Assembly (NCBI GenBank): GCA_037139095.1
Contig: JBAXHD010000077.1
Span: 1-8,309 of the forward strand
Source of the DNA: WLMZ01 sp037139095
GTDB taxonomy: Bacteria; Actinomycetota; Acidimicrobiia; Acidimicrobiales; Ilumatobacteraceae
DNA length: 8,309 nt
Direction of reading: 5' to 3'
Shown here piece after piece: positions 1 to 5,534 of this stretch; position 1 is the stretch's first letter, and each line of letters begins with the position of its first letter. The position numbers were made by a program, and so were the translations under genes. Below the pieces are notes generated by a model. It was not told where the DNA came from and searched no databases. It saw nothing but the letters and a program-made list of their open reading frames with translations.

Positions 1-383
1 CCGCGCACTCGAGGATCATCGGCCGCAACACACACTGCGATCGACCCACCGGTGTTGGTGCCCACCAGCCAGATGCCCGACGGCTCGGCTTCTTCGATGA
101 GATGGTCGATTGCTGCGCGCAGATCGTCGACCCATGACTGCAGTGAGAAGTCGCCTTCGCTGTCGCCGCAGCCACGAAACGTAAAGGTCATTGCGGCCCA
201 ACCAAGTTCGTTAGCAGCGCGATCGATGAGCTCCGGAAATGTGCCGCCCGAGTGACGCGCGTCGATCGGCCCAATGGGAAATCCGTGGCACAAAATGAGA
301 CCGGGCAATGGCTCGTTTCGCCCTGCAGGCATCGCCAAATAGCGAGCAAGCTTTTGCCCACCAGACAGGAACGAACCGTTCAT
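1..383 (-). CDS. Alpha/beta-fold hydrolase-like protein, N-terminal part (3' end outside window)
   Basis: 127 complete codons are visible before the left edge cuts the gene. The fold is recognisable from the oxyanion-region motif LCHGFP (H33-G34), the segment FRGCGDSEGDFS (about residues 69-80) typical of small alpha/beta hydrolases, and a nucleophile-elbow motif LVGTNTGGS (about 106-114). In that elbow (small-x-Nu-x-small-small) the nucleophile position is Asn110 rather than Ser, Asp or Cys, so ordinary ester or amide hydrolysis is doubtful. Substrate is unknown and the acid and His residues would lie outside the window. The ATG at 383 is 21 bp after the stop of the preceding small gene, suggesting one transcript with it; no strong Shine-Dalgarno is visible. 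The superfamily call is fairly sure; function is not. Confidence 0.8.
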   Translation of the reverse strand, partial: MNGSFLSGGQKLARYLAMPAGRNEPLPGLILCHGFPIGPIDARHSGGTFPELIDRAANELGWAAMTFTFRGCGDSEGDFSLQSWVDDLRAAIDHLIEEAEPSGIWLVGTNTGGSIAVCVAADDPRVR

Positions 384-404
384 AACGAGTCGCTCACAGC
401 AGCA

Positions 405-629
405 TCAGGCACGTGGTTTGCGATGCCTGCGATGAGCACCCGGCACGGCCAACGTGTAGCCACGGTTGCGAGCCTCGACCAGCGTGTCGGGACCAAAGCA
501 CAGGCCCGTTTCGCTAGCGACGATCTCGTCGATAATCGACGCATCGGTCCATGCGTCTACGTCGTAGACCAGTTGCGTGCGCTTGTCGCCAAGAAACTGG
601 GTGTGCTCAAACCGAGTGGGCCGTTCCAT
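405..629 (-). CDS. Conserved-looking small protein of unknown function (74 aa)
   Basis: I do not recognise this family. The 74-residue product has a mixed, globular-looking composition, an internal stretch WTDASIIDEIVASETG (about residues 27-42), one Cys (C44) and a basic tail (RRHRKPR). There is no signal peptide or membrane segment, so it is probably cytoplasmic. The ATG at 629 is preferred over an in-frame TTG at 638; neither has a clear ribosome site. It lies 27 bp after the membrane-anchored gene and 21 bp before the alpha/beta hydrolase on the same strand, so co-transcription is likely. The alternative is a chance frame, but the protein-like composition and tight spacing argue for a real gene. 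Confidence 0.6.
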   Translation of the reverse strand: MERPTRFEHTQFLGDKRTQLVYDVDAWTDASIIDEIVASETGLCFGPDTLVEARNRGYTLAVPGAHRRHRKPRA

Positions 630-656
630 AGACGCCAAAGCTAGCCGCCGTGCGGC

Positions 657-1115
657 TCAGCCGTCGATTTCACTTGCGAGCGGACCCACGGCACCAATGG
701 CATCGAAGTATTGCTGGTGCGCCTCGACCACATGCACGACATCGACATCGTCGAGTATCTCGATGCCATTGGCCTCGGCCTCGCCAAGCAGATACGCGGC
801 GACATCGACACTCTCGACCACAACGTTGGAATCAGCACTTTGGCGACGGTCGATCACGTTATTGGGCTGCAGGCCTTTGGCGTTGAGCCACCGCAAGTGA
901 AACGTGAGCAACTGGGCCAACTCTTCGAGCGTGAGCCGGGCCTGCGTTTCGTCGGGCAGACGCTCAGCAACGAAGGCAATGGCCTGCTCTTCGATATAGA
1001 CCACCCGCGGCGCAAGCGCATCGAGGCGATGGGCCTCACGGCCAACAACTACGGCAGCCAACACGAAGGTGAACACGGCTGCGAGGGCAATGAAAAAGAG
1101 GGTGATCGTAGGCAC
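657..1115 (-). CDS. Membrane-anchored protein of unknown function (152 aa)
   Basis: The product starts with one strongly hydrophobic helix (about residues 3-25). It is followed by REAHRLD and a soluble region of about 125 residues with a helix-rich segment (about 41-82, containing LTLEELAQLLTFHLRWL) and an acidic C-terminal part (ILDDVDVVHVVEAH). There is no lipobox, so it is probably a bitopic membrane protein with the soluble part in the cytoplasm; topology is inferred from the following Arg residues. I do not recognise the family. The start is GTG at 1115, because an in-frame TGA lies just upstream and no ATG fits. There is no Shine-Dalgarno, but TAGGCT ends 8 nt upstream, fitting a leaderless transcript. 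It leads a probable three-gene operon (27- and 21-bp gaps) with the small protein and the hydrolase. Confidence 0.72.
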   Translation of the reverse strand: MPTITLFFIALAAVFTFVLAAVVVGREAHRLDALAPRVVYIEEQAIAFVAERLPDETQARLTLEELAQLLTFHLRWLNAKGLQPNNVIDRRQSADSNVVVESVDVAAYLLGEAEANGIEILDDVDVVHVVEAHQQYFDAIGAVGPLASEIDG

Positions 1116-1119
1116 TGTC

Positions 1120-1135
1120 GGTGAGCCTACTCACC
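1120..1135 (-). promoter_or_regulatory. Palindrome overlapping a candidate -10 box upstream of the 152-aa gene
   Basis: Bases 1120-1135 are GGTGAG-CCTA-CTCACC, a perfect 6-bp inverted repeat around 4 nt. Read on the minus strand, TAGGCT (1129-1124) fits TANNNT and ends 8 nt before the GTG at 1115, so this could be a leaderless promoter with an operator on it. An adjacent short repeat GGCC-TAC-GGCC (1136-1146) follows. The same hairpins could instead form a weak terminator after the acyl-CoA dehydrogenase, but no T tract follows. Confidence 0.35.
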
Positions 1136-1188
1136 GGCCTACGGCCACCCTCTTGATCGAGGTTGCCTAACGTTTAGTTTGCGATCGG

Positions 1189-2313
1189 TCAGATGCCGAT
1201 GCGCTGAGCAAGCAGCTCGCGGTGATACGTGGGATCACCGAACAGCAACTCGCTCGACTTTGCACGCTTGAAGTACAGGTGCGCTGGGTGTTCCCAGGTG
1301 AAGCCGATGCCGCCGTGAATCTGAATGTTCTCGGCTGTGGCGTGGAAGTACGCCTCTGAGCAATAGGCCTTGGCAAGCGAAGCCACCGAAGCGAGCTCGT
1401 CGTTCATCTCTGATGCACACCACATGCCGTAGTACGCAGCTGACTTGGCTGACTCGACCTCGAGCAGCATGTCGGCGCACTTGTGCTTGATGGCCTGGAA
1501 CGAACCGATTGGGCGACCGAACTGAACGCGCACCTTGGCGTATTCGACAGCCATGTCGAGCACCTTCTGTGCGCCGCCGACCTGCTCGGCTGCGAGGCCG
1601 ACTGCGGCGAGGTCGAGCACGGTGTTGAGCGTGTCCCAACCCTTGCCCTCGGCGCCGATGAGCTTGGCCGGAGTGTTTGAGAACTCGAGCTTGGCCTGCT
1701 TGCGGGTCTGGTCCATGGTGGACAGCGCCGTGCGGGTGAGGCCGGCTGCGTTGCCCTCGACTGCGAACAAGCTCACGCCGCCTGCGGTGCGAGCCGCAAC
1801 GATGATGAGGTTGGCAGTGTGGCCGTCGATGACGAACATCTTGGTGCCGGTGAGGGTGTAGCTGTCGCCGCTGCCCGAGGCTGGCATCGTGATGCCAGCT
1901 TCGTCCCACTTGCCGCTTGGCTCGGTGAATGCAACCGTAGCGATGGTCTCGCCGCTGGCGATGCCTGGCAGGTATGCCTTCTTGGCTGCTTCGTCACCGC
2001 TGTGGATGAGGGTGTTGGCTGCGAGTACCACGGTGCTGAAGAACGGTGCGCACAACAGTGAGCGACCCATTTCTTCGAGCACGATGCCGAGCTCTACGTA
2101 GCCGTAGCCGCTGCCGCCGTACTCCTCTGGAATGTGCAGACCCTGCAGACCCATCTGCTCGCCCATCTGGCTCCACACTGCGGGATCGAAGCCCGACTCG
2201 GTTTCCATCTGCTCGCGAACCGCGGTCTCGGCCGACTTGCTCTCGAGGAAGCTGCGGACTGTCTTACGGAGTTCTTCTTGTTCTTCTGTGAATGCAAAGT
2301 TCATGGGGGTCAT
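1189..2313 (-). CDS. Acyl-CoA dehydrogenase family flavoprotein (374 aa)
   Basis: Predicted to oxidise an acyl-CoA to the 2,3-enoyl-CoA using FAD, passing electrons to ETF in the cytoplasm. Length matches the family (about 370-390). Visible marks are the N-terminal helical domain with IPEEYGGSGYGYVELGIVLEEMGR (residues 61-84), the AFTEP flavin motif (128-132), the middle beta domain (about 128-225), RVQFGRPIGSFQAIKHKCADM (262-282) and QIHGGIGFTWEH (331-342). The usual C-terminal catalytic Glu (the YEGT motif of medium-chain enzymes) is absent: the matching stretch reads SELLFGDP. Glu243 in LAAEQVGG is a candidate substitute, as in actinobacterial FadE/ChsE-type enzymes, some of which act as heteromers; this is inference. 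The ATG at 2313 has GAGAAG (2328-2323) 9 nt upstream and is preferred over the ATG at 2304. Substrate (fatty, branched or sterol side chain) cannot be told from sequence. Confidence 0.93.
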   Translation of the reverse strand: MTPMNFAFTEEQEELRKTVRSFLESKSAETAVREQMETESGFDPAVWSQMGEQMGLQGLHIPEEYGGSGYGYVELGIVLEEMGRSLLCAPFFSTVVLAANTLIHSGDEAAKKAYLPGIASGETIATVAFTEPSGKWDEAGITMPASGSGDSYTLTGTKMFVIDGHTANLIIVAARTAGGVSLFAVEGNAAGLTRTALSTMDQTRKQAKLEFSNTPAKLIGAEGKGWDTLNTVLDLAAVGLAAEQVGGAQKVLDMAVEYAKVRVQFGRPIGSFQAIKHKCADMLLEVESAKSAAYYGMWCASEMNDELASVASLAKAYCSEAYFHATAENIQIHGGIGFTWEHPAHLYFKRAKSSELLFGDPTYHRELLAQRIGI

Positions 2314-2350
2314 GATGTCGCGCTTCTCGGCACGTCGTCAACTTCAAGGA

Positions 2351-2366
2351 TGTACACATGTGTACA
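2351..2366. promoter_or_regulatory. Perfect 16-bp palindrome, probable VapBC autoregulatory operator
   Basis: TGTACACATGTGTACA is its own reverse complement. It lies 8 bp before the antitoxin ATG, within the 61-bp divergent region shared with the acyl-CoA dehydrogenase gene. Type II antitoxins, alone or with their toxins, normally bind palindromes on their own promoters, so this is the natural VapB/VapBC operator. It overlaps the candidate -10 box, which would give simple repression by occlusion. It could also affect the divergent gene. The palindrome is seen; binding is inferred. Confidence 0.7.
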
Positions 2367-2367
2367 C
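2362..2367 (+). promoter_or_regulatory. Candidate -10 box of the vapBC promoter (leaderless)
   Basis: TACACT fits TANNNT and ends 7 nt before the antitoxin ATG at 2375. That would put the transcription start at or beside the A of the ATG. No Shine-Dalgarno precedes this ATG, which agrees with a leaderless mRNA, a common arrangement for actinobacterial antitoxin genes. No clear -35 is seen. Confidence 0.45.
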
Positions 2368-2374
2368 TCGCCCG

Positions 2375-2659
2375 ATGGAACGAATGGGCATTCGCGAACT
2401 ACGCGCCAGCGCCGCTGCGGCAGTGCGCAGAGCCGAGGGCGGGCAACGCACCGTGATCACCGTTGGCGGACGACCCGTTGCGCAGTTGGCACCACTCACC
2501 AGTCACGGGGCCGAACGGTCGCTCGACGAACTCGTCGCGCAAGGTTTGCTCATCGCCCCGCGTCGCGCCGAGCGACGCAGCGCTGCCTCGCAACCAAACA
2601 CCATTCAGGTCTGGGGCAGCGTTCGGCTCGACCGCCTTCTGCGCGAGGTTCGAGGATGA
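2375..2659 (+). CDS. vapB: Type II antitoxin, Phd/YefM (VapB-like) family (94 aa)
   Basis: Neutralises the adjacent PIN toxin and probably represses its own operon. The N-terminal half has the Phd/YefM 'prevent-host-death' pattern: MGIRELRASAAAAVRRA (4-20), then a strand-turn TVITVGGRPVAQLAP (26-40). This is the DNA-binding and dimerisation domain. The C-terminal half (about 48-94) is Arg-rich and should wrap around the toxin. Length is usual for the family. The frame is open upstream, so earlier starts such as GTG 2360 are possible. ATG 2375 is preferred because it fits the domain start and lies 7 nt after a TANNNT box; an in-frame ATG at 2384 is a second option. Its TGA overlaps the toxin ATG (ATGA), giving tight translational coupling. 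Confidence 0.88.
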   Translation: MERMGIRELRASAAAAVRRAEGGQRTVITVGGRPVAQLAPLTSHGAERSLDELVAQGLLIAPRRAERRSAASQPNTIQVWGSVRLDRLLREVRG

Positions 2660-3060
2660 CTCTGTATCTCGATGCCAGCGCGCTCGTGGCGCTACATCTC
2701 GACGCACCCATTCGCGAACTCGTCACGGCCGCGATGAACGACGACGCCGATTGGTGCACCAGCGCGCTCACGTTGGTCGAGGCTCTTGCGCTGATCGACC
2801 GGGTGACCGAAGAGCCGATCCTGCGCCAAGACCTCGAAGATTACGTGCGACTCACCTGGGACCGCTTGGCCATCGTGCCGGTCGATCAAGCATGCCTCGA
2901 TCGCGCTGCGCGCCTCATGCGCGACCAGCCGTTGCGCCTCAGCGATGCGTTACATCTTGCAGCCGCCGATCGACTGCCCCGACCCATTCGCTTTGTCACC
3001 TTCGATGCCGCGCAGATTCCCGTGGCACTGTCGATGGACTTCGATGTGTTGTCCAGTTAG
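2656..3060 (+). CDS. vapC: VapC-type toxin, PIN-domain ribonuclease (134 aa)
   Basis: Predicted Mg2+-dependent endoribonuclease held inactive by the antitoxin. The four PIN acidic positions are all present: Asp6 (YLDASAL), Glu42 (TLVEALAL), Asp97 (RLSDALHLA) and Asp117 (TFDAAQ), so the toxin looks catalytically intact. Length is typical (about 130). The ATG at 2656 overlaps the antitoxin stop by 4 nt and has GAGG 7 nt upstream. The RNA target (tRNA, rRNA or mRNA) cannot be read from the sequence. The MBL-fold gene starts 39 bp downstream on the same strand, so read-through from vapBC is possible. Confidence 0.94.
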   Translation: MTLYLDASALVALHLDAPIRELVTAAMNDDADWCTSALTLVEALALIDRVTEEPILRQDLEDYVRLTWDRLAIVPVDQACLDRAARLMRDQPLRLSDALHLAAADRLPRPIRFVTFDAAQIPVALSMDFDVLSS

Positions 3061-3099
3061 GGGTCAGCATCGCGTGCGCGGTGATGGCAGACTTCCGTA

Positions 3100-3714
3100 A
3101 TGACCACTCTGCATTGGGCCGACAGCCGACTCGAAGTGCATCGCCTTGTCGTTGGTTCGTATGACAACAACGTGTTCGTCATTCGTTGCCGCGAAACCGG
3201 CGAAGCAGTGTTGATCGATGCCGCCAACGAGCACGAGAAGTTGCTCGAGTTGTGTACTGCGCTCAACGTGCAGCGCGTGCTTGAAACTCACGGCCACTGG
3301 GATCACATTCAGGCAGTGCCCGCAATGCGCGAGGCAGGCCTTTCGGTCGCCGTCACCGCCGCCGACGCGCCGATGCTCAAAGACGTCGGCTACGACGTAT
3401 TCATCGACGATGCCGAAGTCATCGAGGTTGGGCGTCTGCGCTTGCACGCCATCCACAATCCCGGCCACACACCGGGCTCGATTTCGTTTCTCATCGAGGA
3501 CTCACCGTTGTTGTTCAGCGGCGACACGCTGTTTCCTGGCGGCCCCGGCGGCACCAAGTTCGAAGGCGGCGACTTCAACACCATCATCGACTCCATCGAC
3601 AACAAGCTGTTCACCTTGCCACCGAGCACCATCGTGTTGCCTGGCCACGGACTCGACACGACCATCGGCCACGAGCGCCCGCACTTGCAGGAATGGGTCG
3701 ACCGAGGCTGGTGA
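3100..3714 (+). CDS. MBL-fold metallo-hydrolase, glyoxalase II-like (204 aa)
   Basis: A single-domain cytoplasmic metallo-beta-lactamase-fold hydrolase with a complete dinuclear metal site: THGHWDH (His64, His66, Asp68, His69), PGHTPGS (His123), SGDTLF (Asp142) and PGHG (His183). It resembles the short YcbL-type glyoxalase II-like proteins in lacking the C-terminal substrate domain of true glyoxalase II (about 250 aa), so thioester hydrolysis is likely but the substrate is open. The ATG at 3100 is the only plausible start because an in-frame TGA lies 18 nt upstream; its ribosome site is weak. It follows vapC by 39 bp, and its stop overlaps the desaturase start (TGATG), so the two are very likely translated from one mRNA. 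Confidence 0.92.
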   Translation: MTTLHWADSRLEVHRLVVGSYDNNVFVIRCRETGEAVLIDAANEHEKLLELCTALNVQRVLETHGHWDHIQAVPAMREAGLSVAVTAADAPMLKDVGYDVFIDDAEVIEVGRLRLHAIHNPGHTPGSISFLIEDSPLLFSGDTLFPGGPGGTKFEGGDFNTIIDSIDNKLFTLPPSTIVLPGHGLDTTIGHERPHLQEWVDRGW

Positions 3715-4694
3715 TGAACATCGGCGGCATTCGTCTCGGAGGCATGAGTCCGCTTGTGGAGTCATTGCCAACAGCGCACGAGACCGCGCTCATCCGCGTC
3801 GACGGGCGACCGCAATCTGCGATGCGCGACGAACTGCGACGCATACCGTCACTCCGCAACGGAATCAGCGTTGCGTCCCTCTACGTACAGGTCGCCGCCC
3901 TCGTCGCAGTCGCTGTCGCATCGCCGGGCATTTGGCGACTACTCACATGGCCACTCGTGTTCGTCTTGATGGGCCGAACTCACGCCCAGTTCGCATCGCT
4001 GATGCATGAGGCCGCGCATCGCTTGCTGTTCAAGAACCGCAAACTCAACGACTCCGTTGGGCGATGGCTGCTTGGCTTCCCCGGCTTCACCACCACCGAC
4101 GGATACCGCCGCGTACACATGGCACATCACCGCGAAGAGTTCGGTCCCGACGAACCCGACTTCGCGCTCTACGCCAACTACCCCGTTGCTGCAGCGTCAC
4201 TTCGTCGCAAGCTCATCCGTGATGCCACCGGCCGCACCGGCCTCAAACTGTTACGCCAACAACTCCGAAGCCTTAGGGCCCCCGACGCACTGGCGCGCAA
4301 CACACAGCGCAAGATCTGGGGGCTGCAGCTCGCCATGTTTGCGGCGTGCATCGTGGCTGGCGCGTGGTGGCTGTACCCAGTGTTTTGGTTGCTGCCGTAC
4401 CTCACCGTGTGGCGGGTCATCAACCGCCTGCGATCCATCGCTGAGCACGGCGGTATGTCGGCATCAAAAGATCGTCGCATCACCACTCATGCAGTGCGTC
4501 AACATCCACTGGCTCGGTTCATGTTGGTTCCGTACAACATTGGTTTTCATCTCGCCCACCACGTGGATTCGGGCGTGCCGATGCGCAACCTGCCTCGGTT
4601 CAACCAAGCACTGCACGACAGCGGGTACATCGACAACACGCTCGAGCACGCCAGTTATCCGGCGCTCTGGAAGGCGCTGCAGACCACTTCGTAG
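3714..4694 (+). CDS. Membrane fatty acid desaturase-like di-iron protein (326 aa)
   Basis: Integral membrane di-iron oxygenase of the FA_desaturase superfamily. It has the three histidine boxes: HEAAH (His98, His102), HMAHH (His135, His138, His139) and HLAHH (His279, His282, His283), plus the accessory EHGG (His245) usual before box three. Hydrophobic spans lie at about residues 52-70, 76-87 and 205-233. Members desaturate or hydroxylate acyl lipids, sphingoid bases or carotenoids using O2 and reduced ferredoxin or a similar donor; the substrate here is unknown. The start at 3714 overlaps the MBL stop by 1 nt and has GAGG 6 nt upstream; an in-frame ATG at 3693 inside the MBL gene and an ATG at 3744 are less likely. 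A role in membrane lipid adjustment is inference. Confidence 0.9.
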   Translation: MNIGGIRLGGMSPLVESLPTAHETALIRVDGRPQSAMRDELRRIPSLRNGISVASLYVQVAALVAVAVASPGIWRLLTWPLVFVLMGRTHAQFASLMHEAAHRLLFKNRKLNDSVGRWLLGFPGFTTTDGYRRVHMAHHREEFGPDEPDFALYANYPVAAASLRRKLIRDATGRTGLKLLRQQLRSLRAPDALARNTQRKIWGLQLAMFAACIVAGAWWLYPVFWLLPYLTVWRVINRLRSIAEHGGMSASKDRRITTHAVRQHPLARFMLVPYNIGFHLAHHVDSGVPMRNLPRFNQALHDSGYIDNTLEHASYPALWKALQTTS

Positions 4695-4768
4695 GCCTTA
4701 CGTCGGCCATCGTGACCGATGACTCCATTTCTCCTATGTACGTAGTGTTAATCGAATGGCCGTCTGCG

Positions 4769-4774
4769 TAGACT
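4769..4774 (+). promoter_or_regulatory. Candidate -10 box of the sufCSU operon
   Basis: TAGACT fits TANNNT and ends 7 nt before the GTG of sufC, with no Shine-Dalgarno between, so sufC is probably read from a leaderless mRNA. The 87-bp gap after the desaturase has no convincing -35 and only weak hairpins (for example CATCG-TGAC-CGATG at 4708-4721). The box is also evidence that the suf genes have their own promoter. Confidence 0.45.
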
Positions 4775-4781
4775 GCCCCAC

Positions 4782-5531
4782 GTGAGCGAACTCTTTCGCA
4801 TAGAAGACCTGCATGCCAAGCCCGTCGAGGGCGATACTCAGATCCTGCGCGGCGTTTCGCTGACAGTAAACGAGGGCGAAGTCCACGCAATTATGGGTCC
4901 CAATGGCAGCGGCAAAAGCACGCTCGCCAGCACCCTCCTTGCCAGTCCCGAATACGAAATCACCTCCGGAAGCATCATCTTCCGCGGCGACGACGTGACC
5001 GCTTGGCCCACCGATGTGCGCGCCAAGGCCGGCATGTTCTTGGGCTTTCAATACCCGCAAGAAATCCCCGGCGTTTCGGTGATTCAGTTCCTTCGTCAAG
5101 CGCTCAGCGCCCGCAAAGGCATCGACCTGTCGGTGCTCGAACTTCGCCTCGCCACCATGGATTGGATGAAGCGCCTCGGTATGGATTCGAGCTTCGTCGA
5201 CCGCTACCTCAACGAGGGTTTCAGCGGCGGCGAGAAGAAGCGCAACGAGATCATGCAGATGGCCATTCTCGAACCCGAGTTGGCCATTCTCGACGAGACC
5301 GACTCAGGCCTCGACATCGATGCACTGCGCATCGTCGCCAAGGGCATTCGTGAGGTCAAGGTCGATCGACCAACACTGGGCATCGTGCTCATCACGCACT
5401 ACCAGCGCTTGCTCAACGAGCTGCAGCCCGACCATGTGCACATCCTCATCGACGGCCGCATTGTGGCGTCGGGCGGTATGGAGTTGGCCGAGAAACTCGA
5501 AGCCGACGGCTACGAATCCTTCAGGGCGTAA
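4782..5531 (+). CDS. sufC: Fe-S cluster assembly ATPase SufC
   Basis: Cytoplasmic ABC-type ATPase that drives conformational change in the SufB-SufD scaffold during Fe-S cluster assembly. All ABC motifs are present: Walker A GPNGSGKST (39-47), Q-loop Gln90 (FQYPQEIPG), signature FSGGEKKR (147-154), Walker B ending in DETDSGLD (171-178, Glu172 catalytic) and the H-loop His206 (THYQRLL). FSGGEKKR with DETDSGLD separates SufC from transporter ATPases, and there is no membrane partner nearby. Length (249) is typical. The start is GTG 4782, giving MSELFRIEDL; no other in-frame start fits. The sufS ATG follows its stop by 3 bp. Unusually, its direct partners sufB and sufD are not upstream. Confidence 0.96.
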   Translation: MSELFRIEDLHAKPVEGDTQILRGVSLTVNEGEVHAIMGPNGSGKSTLASTLLASPEYEITSGSIIFRGDDVTAWPTDVRAKAGMFLGFQYPQEIPGVSVIQFLRQALSARKGIDLSVLELRLATMDWMKRLGMDSSFVDRYLNEGFSGGEKKRNEIMQMAILEPELAILDETDSGLDIDALRIVAKGIREVKVDRPTLGIVLITHYQRLLNELQPDHVHILIDGRIVASGGMELAEKLEADGYESFRA

Positions 5532-5534
5532 ACC

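Noticed and set aside
1235..1909. 224-codon minus-strand frame within the acyl-CoA dehydrogenase gene
   Set aside because: It is an Arg/His-rich out-of-frame shadow of a gene with clear family motifs.
2134..2655. Plus-strand open frame upstream of and continuous with vapC, giving a 308-aa protein
   Set aside because: The extra part is antisense to the acyl-CoA dehydrogenase and out of frame with the antitoxin. The vapC ATG at 2656 has a ribosome site and the classic ATGA overlap.
4708..4721. Terminator hairpin after the desaturase gene
   Set aside because: The stem is only 5 bp (CATCG/CGATG) and has no T tract directly after it.
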